From positions 62,001 to 126,000 of the forward strand of contig NZ_QTZO01000003.1 in NCBI RefSeq assembly GCF_004025585.1: a DNA stretch of 64,000 bases, given 5' to 3'. Each line of letters starts with the position of its first letter. Positions within the stretch are counted from its first letter, which is position 1. Shown here in pieces: positions 26,999 to 35,606 of this stretch. The notes under the pieces were generated by a model. It worked only from the letters and a program-made list of their open reading frames with translations. It was not told the DNA's origin and ran no database searches. This DNA comes from Pseudodesulfovibrio sp. S3 (GTDB lineage Bacteria > Desulfobacterota > Desulfovibrionia > Desulfovibrionales > Desulfovibrionaceae). A program made the position numbers and the translations under genes.

Positions 26999-27792
26999 TA
27001 ACTCAACAACATTCGATCGGATATTCCTTCATCTCCACGCAGCTTGGAAAAGCGCAGGAGCAGGTCTTCCACCTTAAGAGTCTGTTTTTCCTCACCGCAG
27101 ATATCCAGAACAATCTGACCGCGGTGGAACATGATCAGCCGGTTGCCCATGGCAATGGCCTGGTTCATGTTGTGAGTAACCATCAGGGTGGTCAATCCCA
27201 ATGACCTGACAATCTCGGCCGTCAGGTCAAGAACCATGCCTCCGGTCTTGGGGTCAAGGGCAGCGGTGTGTTCATCCAGGAGCAGCAACTGAGGCCTCAC
27301 CAAGGTGGCCATCAGCATGGTCAGGGCCTGGCGCTGTCCGCCCGAGAGCAGCCCTGTATGGGTTTTGAGGCGATCTTCAAGCCCGAGCCCGAGGATGGAA
27401 AGCTTTTCTTTGAAAAACACGCGGTCGCCGGCTTTGACTCCAAAAGACAGGCCACGGGGCAGGCCCCGCTTGTTGGCCATGGACAAATTCTGTTCGATGG
27501 TGGCCCCGGCACAGGTGCCGAGCAACGGATCCTGGAATACACGCCCGATCAGGGAGGCTCGTTTGTGCTCAGGCCATTTGGTGATGTCGGTTCCGTCGAG
27601 GACTATCTTTCCGGAATCTATGGGGAAGGAGCCTGCAAGTGCATTGAGGAATGTGGATTTTCCGGCACCGTTCGAGCCGATGATGGTGATGAAGTCACCG
27701 TCCTTCACTTCCAGGTTCACGCCGGTCAGGGCGGCCACTTCGTTGACGTCGCCTTTGTTGAAGGCTTTGGTTACCCCGGTAATGGATATCAT
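26998..27792 (-). CDS. ABC importer ATPase subunit
   Basis: A 264-aa ATP-binding subunit with Walker A GSNGAGKST (39-47), the signature LLSGGQRQAL, Walker B LLLLDEHTAALDP and the H-loop VTHNM. It would drive the adjacent permease, whose 3' end it overlaps by 4 nt (ATGA). Its closest general type is the ATPase of amino-acid/purine-like importers that work with PF04392 binding proteins. Confidence 0.9.
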   Translation of the reverse strand: MISITGVTKAFNKGDVNEVAALTGVNLEVKDGDFITIIGSNGAGKSTFLNALAGSFPIDSGKIVLDGTDITKWPEHKRASLIGRVFQDPLLGTCAGATIEQNLSMANKRGLPRGLSFGVKAGDRVFFKEKLSILGLGLEDRLKTHTGLLSGGQRQALTMLMATLVRPQLLLLDEHTAALDPKTGGMVLDLTAEIVRSLGLTTLMVTHNMNQAIAMGNRLIMFHRGQIVLDICGEEKQTLKVEDLLLRFSKLRGDEGISDRMLLS

Positions 27793-28688
27793 TTGGACCT
27801 CCCGGCAAGGAACTTGCGCTTCATTCTGGGCATTATCAGGGCGCAGACCACCAGGATGGCCGTAATCAGATTCAGGTCGCTCGGGGTGATGGAAAAGGAA
27901 CCCAGTTTGAGGCCCAGGGCCAGACCGATGGCGATCCGATACAGCACCGAGCCGAGCAGGGCGGCAATCAGTGCGCGGCTGATGGTCTTGTCGCCGAACA
28001 CGGTTTCACCGATGATGACGGACGCCAACCCCGCAACGATGGTTCCCACCCCCATGTTGACATCGGCAGCACCCTGGTTCTGGGCCACCAGTGCCCCGGA
28101 CGCGGCCACCAGGGCATTGGACAGGCCGACCCCGAAAATTATGACGTTGTCCGTGTTCACGCCCTGGCTGGTGATCATTTGCTTGTTGTCGCCTGTCGCC
28201 AGAAAGGCCAGTCCTTTTTCCGTGTGCAGGAACCAGATGAGTACGGCCACGATTACAAAACAGATGACAGCAAAGAGCAGCGGGGCGGCATGTTGCGGCA
28301 ACAGTCTGGAAAAATTGATAAATCTGTCAACAACGGTATCCTGTCCCAAAAGTGCCATATTGGGGCGGCCCATGATGCGCAGGTTGATGGAATAGAGCGC
28401 TATCATGGTCAGGATGGATGCCAGCAAATGCAGTATCTTGAACTTGGTGTTGAGAATTCCGGTGACCATACCTGCAAGGAATCCAGCCCCGCTGGCCATG
28501 AGGATGGCGAGGACCGGCGAGTAGCCGGAAGTAATGGCCACGGCTGAAACAGCCGCTCCCAGAGGCAGGCTTCCGTCAACCGTCAGGTCAGGGAAATCGA
28601 GCACCCGAAAGGTCAGATAGACGCCAATGACCATCAGGCCATAGGCAAACCCTTGCTCCAGAGCTCCCAAAAAAGCGTACAGTGTCAT
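27789..28688 (-). CDS. ABC importer permease subunit (BPD_transp_2 type)
   Basis: A 299-aa membrane protein with about eight helices, resembling branched-chain amino acid and sugar permeases of the BPD_transp_2 family. LDFPDLTVDGSLPLGAAV near the N-terminus and VGLSNALVAASGALVAQNQG in the middle are typical of permeases partnered with PF04392 binding proteins (TrpXYZ-like systems). It likely forms a homodimeric channel. An intercistronic hairpin separates it from the binding-protein gene. Confidence 0.88.
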   Translation of the reverse strand: MTLYAFLGALEQGFAYGLMVIGVYLTFRVLDFPDLTVDGSLPLGAAVSAVAITSGYSPVLAILMASGAGFLAGMVTGILNTKFKILHLLASILTMIALYSINLRIMGRPNMALLGQDTVVDRFINFSRLLPQHAAPLLFAVICFVIVAVLIWFLHTEKGLAFLATGDNKQMITSQGVNTDNVIIFGVGLSNALVAASGALVAQNQGAADVNMGVGTIVAGLASVIIGETVFGDKTISRALIAALLGSVLYRIAIGLALGLKLGSFSITPSDLNLITAILVVCALIMPRMKRKFLAGRSK

Positions 28689-28744
28689 ATGTCATCCTAA
28701 TTTGCCGAGGTAAATTTTGCTTGAGAGCCTCGGCGAACACAACG

Positions 28745-28773
28745 AAAAAGGCGCGTTGTAAGCAACGCGCCTT
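28745..28773 (-). terminator. intercistronic hairpin, likely partial terminator
   Basis: On the minus strand AAGGCGCGTTG and CAACGCGCCTT make a perfect 11-bp stem with a 4-nt loop followed by TTT. It lies between the binding-protein and permease genes of one operon, where it would reduce permease/ATPase expression or protect the upstream mRNA. Confidence 0.75.
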
Positions 28774-28812
28774 GTATCGTTATTGAGCAGAATTAGCAAA
28801 TCGGTTCAATAC

Positions 28813-29763
28813 CTATTCGATGATCTTTGCGGCCCGATTGAGGGTCGCCTCGGGCAGGGTCACTCCCATGGCAGCGGCAGCCTTCTTGTTGATGTGCAGG
28901 TTGAGGTCGTTGAGGAACTCGATAGGCATGTCGGCGGGGGCAACTCCGTCAACAAGAATTTTTGCAATCATGTCGCCAGTCTGAAGGCCCATCTTGTAGT
29001 AATCGACGGCCACAGCGGCAATGGCGCCGCGGGCAACGGAGTCCACATCGGCGACGATCAGAGGAAGCTGGCTCTGGGTGCAGACCTTGACTGCGGACTC
29101 CACAGCGGAAATGACGGTGTTGTCGGTGGGAATGTAGATGACGTCACAACGGCCCACAAGGCTCTTGGCGGCCTGATACACGCCGCTGGAGTTTGCAATG
29201 GTGGCCTCTTCGACGATCAGGCCGGCCTTGGCTGCCTCATCGCGCAGTTTTTCGACCAGGACCACGGAATTGGGTTCGCCCGCGTTGTAGATGACGCCGA
29301 TGGCCTTTGCCGAAGGCACGATTTCCCTGATCAGTTCCACGTGCTTGTTGATGGGGCTGAAATCGGACATGCCGGTGATGTTCTTGCCATCCGTGTTGTT
29401 CAAATCCTTGACAAGACCGGCGGAGACGGGATCTGTGACGCCGGTGAAGACGATGGGGCGGTCATGGATCTTCTGCGCGGCAGCTTGTGCGCCCGGTGTG
29501 GCGATGGCCATGACCAGGTCGGGGGCCTCGCCCATAATCTGGCTGATAATCTGGACGTTGGTGGCCGGATTGCCCTGTGCAATGTGGACATTGAAAGTGG
29601 CCTCAATACCTTTTTCCTTCAATCGGTCGGCTGCACCGATCCGCATGGCGTCAAGGGCGGGATGTTCCACAATCTGGGTGACGGAAATAGTGTAGGTCTT
29701 GCCTGCAAAGGCAGAAGCGGCAACTAACAGAATCGCCGCAAGGGTCAGAAATATTCTTTTCAC
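28813..29763 (-). CDS. ABC importer substrate-binding protein (PF04392 type)
   Basis: A 316-aa periplasmic protein with a cleavable signal (MKRIFLTLAAILLVAASAFA, cut near 20). The mature part begins KTYTISVTQIVEHPALDAM and has GVTDPVSAGLV and GVIYNAGEPNSV, as in the ABC_sub_bind (PF04392) family related to TrpX. Known relatives bind aromatic amino acids or other small nitrogen compounds; the ligand here is unknown. GTG 29763 is preceded by AAGGAG. It is the first gene of the importer operon. Confidence 0.88.
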   Translation of the reverse strand: MKRIFLTLAAILLVAASAFAGKTYTISVTQIVEHPALDAMRIGAADRLKEKGIEATFNVHIAQGNPATNVQIISQIMGEAPDLVMAIATPGAQAAAQKIHDRPIVFTGVTDPVSAGLVKDLNNTDGKNITGMSDFSPINKHVELIREIVPSAKAIGVIYNAGEPNSVVLVEKLRDEAAKAGLIVEEATIANSSGVYQAAKSLVGRCDVIYIPTDNTVISAVESAVKVCTQSQLPLIVADVDSVARGAIAAVAVDYYKMGLQTGDMIAKILVDGVAPADMPIEFLNDLNLHINKKAAAAMGVTLPEATLNRAAKIIE

Positions 29764-29815
29764 GGAAGCAACTCCTTTTCTTGTGTATTGTAAAATTTAG
29801 ACATGACTTTCAGAG

Positions 29816-29828
29816 TGACTTTTAGTCA
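29816..29828. promoter_or_regulatory. 13-nt inverted repeat upstream of the ABC importer
   Basis: TGACT-TTT-AGTCA is a perfect 5-bp dyad, about 53 nt before the binding-protein start. On the minus strand it overlaps a TTGACT that could serve as a -35, so it may be an operator. Half-sites of the same type (TGACTTT) recur at about 29804. Confidence 0.4.
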
Positions 29829-29851
29829 AGATATTTTCATTTGAGGGCAAC

Positions 29852-29876
29852 AAAAAGGGCCGCGTTTTGCGGCCCT
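29852..29876 (-). terminator. intrinsic terminator after fliM
   Basis: AGGGCCGC and GCGGCCCT form an 8-bp stem with a 5-nt loop, followed by TTTT on the minus strand. Confidence 0.88.
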
Positions 29877-29899
29877 CTCTAATCGTAGATAGTAAGGTA

Positions 29900-30877
29900 T
29901 TAGAAGCGAATCGCTTCTTCTTTGACAACCTGAAAAGATTTGTTGCCCTTAACGCGGCCAGGCAACCCCTGAAACTTGCGGATACCTTCGATTTCAGCTT
30001 CCAGAAGCTCGTCTTCGTCAGTATCGAGCAGAATGATGTCGCCTTCTTGCAGGTAGAGAAGCTGGCGGCCACTGATGGTGGTTCTGCCCATGCGCACGAC
30101 CATTTCCACCGGCGTTTCCATGAGCCGCTCCTTGAAGCGGTTGATCCACACATGGTCAACTTCCAGTCGTTCGGACTGGAAGGAGGCGTGCAGCTTCGAG
30201 CGGATGGGCTCCATGGTGGCGTAGGGCAGACAGACAATGAGCGAGCCTATGGCATTTTCCAGTTCCACTTCGAAAGTGACGACGATGACGACGTCCGAAG
30301 GCGGGACAATGGCCGCAAATTGAGGGTTGACCTCCGTGCGGACCATCTCCACATGCACTTCATGCACCGGTTTCCAGGATTCCTCCATATTTGCCAGTGC
30401 AATCTTGACCACGCGTTCGACAATGGCCTGTTCGATGGGCGTGAAATCACGGCCCTCGACCTTGGGCTGACTGCCCGCGCCGCCGAAGAAATTTTCGACC
30501 AGGGCAAAAACCAGACGGGAATCGACCACAAGCAGGGCGTTGCCGCGCAAAGGGTCCATCTTGAAAATGGAAATGGACGTAGGCACCGGCAGGGAGCGCA
30601 TGAAGTCGCCGAATTTGGACATGTCAATGGATATGGGATTGATATCCACCCGTTTGCGCATGGTGTTGGCCAGCGCATTGGTGCACAGTCTGGCGAAACG
30701 GTCGTTGACGATTTCGAGAACGGGCATACGACCGCGAATGATCCTGTCCTGATTGGCCAGGTCAAAGGCGACTACACCGGTATCGTCCTCCGGTATCTCT
30801 GTCTCCGTTTCAACATCCCCGCCGGAAAGACCTCGGAGCAGGGCGTCAACTTCATCTTGTTCGAGGATTTTGCTCAT
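29900..30877 (-). CDS. fliM: flagellar motor switch protein FliM
   Basis: A 325-aa C-ring protein. The N-terminal ILEQDEVDALL (about 4-14) is the CheY-P docking motif. The middle domain has the GGxG-type segment ENFFGGAGSQP, and the C-terminal SpoA/FliN-like domain shows METPVEMVVRMGRTTISGRQLLYLQEGDIILLD. It sets motor direction. The gene is alone here, flanked by a terminator and a long AT-rich leader region, so it is not in a flagellar cluster. Confidence 0.95.
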   Translation of the reverse strand: MSKILEQDEVDALLRGLSGGDVETETEIPEDDTGVVAFDLANQDRIIRGRMPVLEIVNDRFARLCTNALANTMRKRVDINPISIDMSKFGDFMRSLPVPTSISIFKMDPLRGNALLVVDSRLVFALVENFFGGAGSQPKVEGRDFTPIEQAIVERVVKIALANMEESWKPVHEVHVEMVRTEVNPQFAAIVPPSDVVIVVTFEVELENAIGSLIVCLPYATMEPIRSKLHASFQSERLEVDHVWINRFKERLMETPVEMVVRMGRTTISGRQLLYLQEGDIILLDTDEDELLEAEIEGIRKFQGLPGRVKGNKSFQVVKEEAIRF

Positions 30878-31253
30878 GGGGAAAAAGCCTCATGTTTGCC
30901 GATTTTCGGCCCGTTTTGAACCGGCATGTGCCGGGAATTTGAACGTCTAGTATATATTAGCAAAATCCGGGCCGGATATAATATATTGTATCGACTGAAA
31001 TCAGAATTGCTTAAATCCATTTCTACACATGACATTGAACAATGGCAATACAAAGGCGGATTATGAGCCCATTTTATCATGAAATGGTTTAGAGAATCAT
31101 GAGACAAATTCAAATATCAACATCAAAGTCTATGAATATAGAAGACATTCAAACAGGTTATAAAACAATAAAACAAACGACATCATTCGAGCTTTGAATG
31201 GTCGCTGAAAACAAACGGAAGTCATCAAAAATGAATTTGGATGAGCGGGTGAG
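30878..31253. other. 376-nt AT-rich gap between fliM and the yibQ-like gene
   Basis: No gene is recognised. Near fliM on the minus strand TACAAT/TATATT boxes (about 30975-30990) could form its promoter, and a short dyad CCGGCA-TG-TGCCGG lies near 30934-30947. The part from about 31050 to 31230 is distinctly more AT-rich than the surroundings and shows no terminator for the upstream yibQ-like gene. Confidence 0.5.
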
Positions 31254-32486
31254 TTATTCAGGAGAAAGTTTAGAAATAGGAATGACCGTGATGGCCTGAT
31301 TACGACTATTTTGCCACACCTTCAAAGCAGCCAAAGTTTCCGCGTGGGGGTGGCCGATGGCGATGGCCCAACCTTTTCCGAGAGCGACCCGTTCGGTCTT
31401 CTTGAGTTGATGGAGAATGGCATTCACATCCTTGACATTGTCGAGGAATGTATCGCGCTCGTAGAAGGGAGTTTCGGTGGTCTTGGCAACAGCTCTGCCC
31501 ACGCTCCGGGAAGAAGTCAGGCTGTCCAGGAAAAACAATCCGTTACGTCGGAATTCGGACAGGGCCACGGTCATGCCCGGCTCATTTGCCGTGAACAGCG
31601 ACCCCATATGGTTGTTGACGCCGATGGCTTCAGGAATCTTGTTCAGATTATACTTGATCTGCTTTCGTATGCCGTCGCTCGACATGGAAACGAAGAGCGC
31701 GTCATTCCCAGGCTTTACAGCTGGATATCCCTTTGGCTCCATGGGGAAATGGACAATCAGGTCGCGTTTCTTTTTGCAGATCAGTTCAACCGAGGCTCTG
31801 GTCTTGCTCGCGTTGGGCCAGACCGCAAATGTCAGTGGTATGTCCAAACCGATCAGTCCCTTGAGAATACCGTAATTTTCGCCGACATCGTCTATGACTA
31901 TGACGATTTTCGGGCCTTTGGCCTCGGGACGGGCCAGCGTGCTGGGCTTGGACTCAAGCAATAGACGGTGGGTGGGAAGCTTGTTGATTTCCACAATGGC
32001 TTCACTGTCGCCGTTGTCGAGCAGGACAGCCTCGGGAAGTCTGTTATAGAGGCGTTTGCGCAAGGTCACGAGGAATTGAGTTCTATTCTCCACCTTTGGG
32101 AACTGAAGAACCTGGTAATGATACCCTCGGCCGTCATATTGACGCAGCTCAACGTCAACGAGGTCGAGCTCATTCATCTTGAAACTCAGGTCACGCATGG
32201 TTTCGATGATGGCGAGATCGGCCTGTTTGACCCAGTCTTCCATTTCGGAGGTCTTTTCCTCGTATTCTTTTGCCTGATCGATCTCAATAGACTCGGCAGC
32301 CATGGGTGCCATGATGATCTCGGGCGGTGGTGGGTCATCTTTCAGCACCAAGTAGCCGAGACCGGCAAGAGCAAAAAAAGCCAGTGAAAACAAAAAAACA
32401 AGAGGACCGGGCCGATATATCTTCCTGAGAAGATTATCGACCCCGGTCTGTTCTTTCGGTGTTTTATCGGGAGAATGGTCGTCCAT
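31254..32486 (-). CDS. divergent polysaccharide deacetylase-like protein (YibQ family)
   Basis: A 410-aa envelope protein with an N-terminal anchor helix (about 28-50), a linker, and a catalytic-type domain beginning KIVIVIDDVGENYG (about 190). PLTFAVWPNA, DLIVHFPMEPKG, GVNNHMGSLFT and GHPHAETLAAL follow. The domain belongs to the divergent polysaccharide deacetylase family (YibQ in E. coli, adjacent there to envC). It comes after ctpA with a 16-nt gap, in an envC-ctpA-yibQ order. The substrate is unknown; cell-wall glycans are plausible. Confidence 0.85.
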   Translation of the reverse strand: MDDHSPDKTPKEQTGVDNLLRKIYRPGPLVFLFSLAFFALAGLGYLVLKDDPPPPEIIMAPMAAESIEIDQAKEYEEKTSEMEDWVKQADLAIIETMRDLSFKMNELDLVDVELRQYDGRGYHYQVLQFPKVENRTQFLVTLRKRLYNRLPEAVLLDNGDSEAIVEINKLPTHRLLLESKPSTLARPEAKGPKIVIVIDDVGENYGILKGLIGLDIPLTFAVWPNASKTRASVELICKKKRDLIVHFPMEPKGYPAVKPGNDALFVSMSSDGIRKQIKYNLNKIPEAIGVNNHMGSLFTANEPGMTVALSEFRRNGLFFLDSLTSSRSVGRAVAKTTETPFYERDTFLDNVKDVNAILHQLKKTERVALGKGWAIAIGHPHAETLAALKVWQNSRNQAITVIPISKLSPE

Positions 32487-32502
32487 GAATGGAGCCTGTT
32501 TT

Positions 32503-33786
32503 CTACTGAATCTCTTTCAGCCTGGGCAGACTCTTGACCAGTTCGAGGGCCATGCGAAGCTGGTTGTCACGAGCCAGCATATCCTTGGCCTTTTCGGCAT
32601 CCTCATCCTTCTTGTTCTTCGTGGACTTATCGCCATTTTCAAGATGGCCGCTCAGATCTTTTTCCCTGACGGTGTAAAGATCACGCATGTTGTTTTCGTT
32701 CTCGCTAGGCGCAATATACGGCAAGCGGATGTCCGGTTCGATTCCCTTGGCCTGAATGGAACGGCCGCCCGGAGTGTAATAAAGGGCAGTTGTCAGTTTG
32801 ATTCCTGAGCCGTCGGACATGGGAATAATGGTCTGGACTGATCCTTTGCCAAAGGAGCGTTCGCCAACGATGAGCGAACGTTTGTGATCCTGTAAGGCTC
32901 CGGCCACGATTTCCGAGGCGGAAGCGGAACCCGCGTTGATCAGCGTAACCAAAGGAACCTGAATTTCATTGGCGTTTTTGGTGGCATAAAAGTCTTTGCG
33001 GCTGGCTTTGTCCTTGCCCTGAATATAGACGATGGTGCCGTCTTCAATGAAGGTGTCGGCAACGGAGACAGCTTGCCCCAAAAGTCCGCCGGGGTTGTTG
33101 CGCAGATCAAAGACGATACCTTTGAGGGTGTGCTCTTTTTGGTATGCGGCGATCTCGTCACGCAAGTTTCTGGTGGAGGACTCTTGGAACTTGGTCAGAC
33201 GCAGATAGAGATAGCCGTCTTCCAGGGACTGGGTTTTGACATTGACGATGGGAATGGTGCCGCGAACAATGGCGACCTCTTCGGGCTTGTTCGTATCCTT
33301 ATGCAAAATAAGCAGAGTGACGGTTGTTCCCTTTTCGCCTCGAATTCTCTTAACCGCATCCATCAATGTCATATCCTGGGTGGATTCGCCGTTTATCTCA
33401 AGAATGAGGTCTCCGGCAAGAAGACCAGCCTTATAGGCCGGAGTATCTTCAATGGGGGAAACCACGATGAGCCGTCCCTGGTCCAGGCTGATCTCAATGC
33501 CGATACCGCTGAACTTGCCCGCCGTATCAGATTGCATATCCTTGAAATCTTCAGGTGAAAGATACGTCGAGTGAGGGTCTAACTCTTCGAGCATTCCTTT
33601 GATGGAATTATCTATGAGTTCTTTTTGGGTAACAGGCTGTACGTAGTTGCCCTCGACCAGATCAAGAATTTGAGAAAAGCGTTTGAGTGCTTCAAAATGG
33701 TCTTCGTTGCCGGCGATGGTAGGAGCCGGGGCAACAGTCAGAGTGAAAAGGAAAAGAAAAGTTACTATCCAAAGCGTAACACGCAT
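32503..33786 (-). CDS. ctpA: S41-family carboxyl-terminal processing protease
   Basis: A 427-aa periplasmic protease. A signal peptide (about 1-25) is followed by a CTP N-terminal domain, a PDZ domain (about 95-165, GIGIEISLDQGRLIVVSP, AGLLAGDLILEING) and the protease domain. The catalytic Ser is in NAGSASASEIVAGAL and the Lys in GERSFGKGSVQT. The tail (about 370-427) is charged. Such enzymes trim cell-wall hydrolases or other exported proteins; the adjacent EnvC-like activator fits that role. Confidence 0.94.
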   Translation of the reverse strand: MRVTLWIVTFLFLFTLTVAPAPTIAGNEDHFEALKRFSQILDLVEGNYVQPVTQKELIDNSIKGMLEELDPHSTYLSPEDFKDMQSDTAGKFSGIGIEISLDQGRLIVVSPIEDTPAYKAGLLAGDLILEINGESTQDMTLMDAVKRIRGEKGTTVTLLILHKDTNKPEEVAIVRGTIPIVNVKTQSLEDGYLYLRLTKFQESSTRNLRDEIAAYQKEHTLKGIVFDLRNNPGGLLGQAVSVADTFIEDGTIVYIQGKDKASRKDFYATKNANEIQVPLVTLINAGSASASEIVAGALQDHKRSLIVGERSFGKGSVQTIIPMSDGSGIKLTTALYYTPGGRSIQAKGIEPDIRLPYIAPSENENNMRDLYTVREKDLSGHLENGDKSTKNKKDEDAEKAKDMLARDNQLRMALELVKSLPRLKEIQ

Positions 33787-33834
33787 GTATGCCTCCCGAA
33801 AAACGGAGTCCTAATAAGTTGGTTTAACTAGATA

Positions 33835-34941
33835 TCATTTTACGGCTGTTAACCAAGTTTTTGGGTTAATTGGTTTTTGATGAAAACGCAATTCAAAATA
33901 CAACCCCGGCCCATCGGCTTTTGGATAATAACCGACTGTTCCCAAGGGTTCATTCTTTTCCACTTCTTGCCCGTTTCGCACGAACGTTTCTGACAAGTAT
34001 GCGTAAAGGCTGTAATAGTTGTACCCATGGTAGATGATGATCACATGCCCGAACCCACGCAACGTGTCATTGTGAACTATTTTTCCCCAAAATATAGATT
34101 GAACCGTTGCCCCGTCATTTGTTCCAATAACAAGCCCTCTGACCGGCGGTTTGGCCTGGGGACTGTATTCCGATACGACACGCCCATTGACCGGCCAGGG
34201 AAGGGCACGTTTATATAATGAAAATTGTTTGGTTTTTTGAGATTGTAGCTGATATTTGAGATTCTCGATGGTGGACAGGATCTCGGTCAGTTCGGTTTCC
34301 GCATCCTTGCGTTGTTTTGTTATCGAGCGCAAATTCTTGCGAAGAGCGTACTTGTTGCCCAGAAGTCGGTCTTTGCTCTGATTGACCTGTACCAATTGTT
34401 TTTCCGCCTCAGCCTCCAATCTCCGCTGATGCTCAAGATTTTTGATTATTTTTTCGGAATTGGATTTGGCCTCGGCCAACTTGAGACTTGTTGCCTCGTA
34501 AATACCTGCAAGCCAGTTGAAACGGCGATCGAACATTGCCCAGCTGTCCACGCCTCCGAATCTGGCCCTGACATTTTGCAGATGCACCGGCCATAACGTC
34601 TGCATCAACCCCGACAATTCCAGAGTAATGCGCTGCTGTTCCTTTTCAAGGGCAAAATGATCGTTGCGGGTCTTGAGTTCGTTTTCCTTGATTGTGTTCA
34701 ACACTTTTTCCTGTTCACGAATCTTGCTCTGCAGCAGTTTTACATCGTGCTCGATGTCGGAAAGCCGCGTTGAAATCTGTCCGGCCTTTTGCGTCAGTTC
34801 ACGGACTTTCTGTTCGTTTTCATCGGCGCGCTGATGCTCCTGCTGCAAGGTCTCGCTTAATACCTCATCCCGATCCTGTGCCGGAGAAGCGCCGGATATG
34901 AAAAGGATTGAGAGAATGATCAGCAAAATGAATCGATACAT
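33835..34941 (-). CDS. envC: EnvC-like murein hydrolase activator (degenerate M23)
   Basis: A 368-aa exported protein: signal peptide (about 1-21), a long coiled coil (about 25-240), and a C-terminal LytM/M23-like domain (about 250-365). The M23 zinc ligands look lost: HxxxD and HxH sites are replaced in RGLVIGTND and GPGLYFELRFHQKP, as in EnvC, which activates amidases rather than cutting wall itself. It precedes ctpA and the yibQ-like gene. The upstream gene is an endonuclease III-like protein with a 6-nt gap. Confidence 0.85.
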   Translation of the reverse strand: MYRFILLIILSILFISGASPAQDRDEVLSETLQQEHQRADENEQKVRELTQKAGQISTRLSDIEHDVKLLQSKIREQEKVLNTIKENELKTRNDHFALEKEQQRITLELSGLMQTLWPVHLQNVRARFGGVDSWAMFDRRFNWLAGIYEATSLKLAEAKSNSEKIIKNLEHQRRLEAEAEKQLVQVNQSKDRLLGNKYALRKNLRSITKQRKDAETELTEILSTIENLKYQLQSQKTKQFSLYKRALPWPVNGRVVSEYSPQAKPPVRGLVIGTNDGATVQSIFWGKIVHNDTLRGFGHVIIIYHGYNYYSLYAYLSETFVRNGQEVEKNEPLGTVGYYPKADGPGLYFELRFHQKPINPKTWLTAVK

Positions 34942-34947
34942 GCGGCC

Positions 34948-35601
34948 TTAGAGTTCCAAAAAAGGTTGGAGGGGGCAGGTTTCACACAGTCCGGCTTTCT
35001 TTTTACACCAATTTGCTCCGACCCGGACGACAAGAGCATGATACTCATTATACAATGCCACATCTTCCGGCAAGGCGTCCATGAAAATGGTCTGCAACCC
35101 GTGATAGTCGATGTCCTCGTAAGCCAGACCGTGCCGGCCCATGAGGCGAGCTGTGTACGTGTCCACGACGAATGTCGGAAAACCCAATGCATACAGCAGG
35201 ATGCAATCTGCCGTCTCCGGCCCTATGCCGTTGATGTTGAGTACCTTTGGTCTGAGGTCATACAAAGAGTGCTTCTTCAGTGCGGGAAGATCGAAATCGA
35301 CCTCGTTTCTGAGGAATTCCAGAAAATGATGAATGCGCCTGGCCTTGATATTGTAATATCCGGCAGGGCGGATCAACTCGGCCAGTTCGGTCATGTCCAA
35401 ACCGTGCATGGCTTCAGCATCAAGCAGGTCGTTGGCTTTGAGATTGGCTATGGCCTTTTCCACGTTTTGCCAGTTGGTGTTCTGGGTCAAAATGGCACCG
35501 ATGGATATTTCAAAAGGGGTATCGCCTGGCCACCAATGGCTCGGCCCGAGTGCCGTTTTCATGGTCTCGAACATGTCCATCAATATGTCAGCCCGCGCCA
35601 T
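34948..35601 (-). CDS. endonuclease III-like HhH-GPD DNA glycosylase/lyase
   Basis: A 217-aa base-excision repair protein. It shows the helix-hairpin-helix NINGIGPETADCILLYALG with the catalytic Lys position replaced by Glu/Thr context, and the catalytic Asp in FVVDTYTARLMGR. A partial iron-sulfur motif C-x6-C-x2-C is present near the C-terminus (CKKKAGLCETCPL), but the chain ends before the usual fourth Cys. It is the branch of small Nth-like proteins common in this group rather than true Nth. ATG 35601 has GAGG upstream. It overlaps no neighbour; the prmA stop is 5 nt away. Confidence 0.85.
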   Translation of the reverse strand: MARADILMDMFETMKTALGPSHWWPGDTPFEISIGAILTQNTNWQNVEKAIANLKANDLLDAEAMHGLDMTELAELIRPAGYYNIKARRIHHFLEFLRNEVDFDLPALKKHSLYDLRPKVLNINGIGPETADCILLYALGFPTFVVDTYTARLMGRHGLAYEDIDYHGLQTIFMDALPEDVALYNEYHALVVRVGANWCKKKAGLCETCPLQPFLEL

Positions 35602-35606
35602 GGTCG

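Noticed and set aside
29764-29810. A 14-codon frame ahead of the ABC binding-protein gene as a leader peptide
   Set aside because: It merely contains the ribosome site of the next gene, has no codon cluster and no terminator follows.
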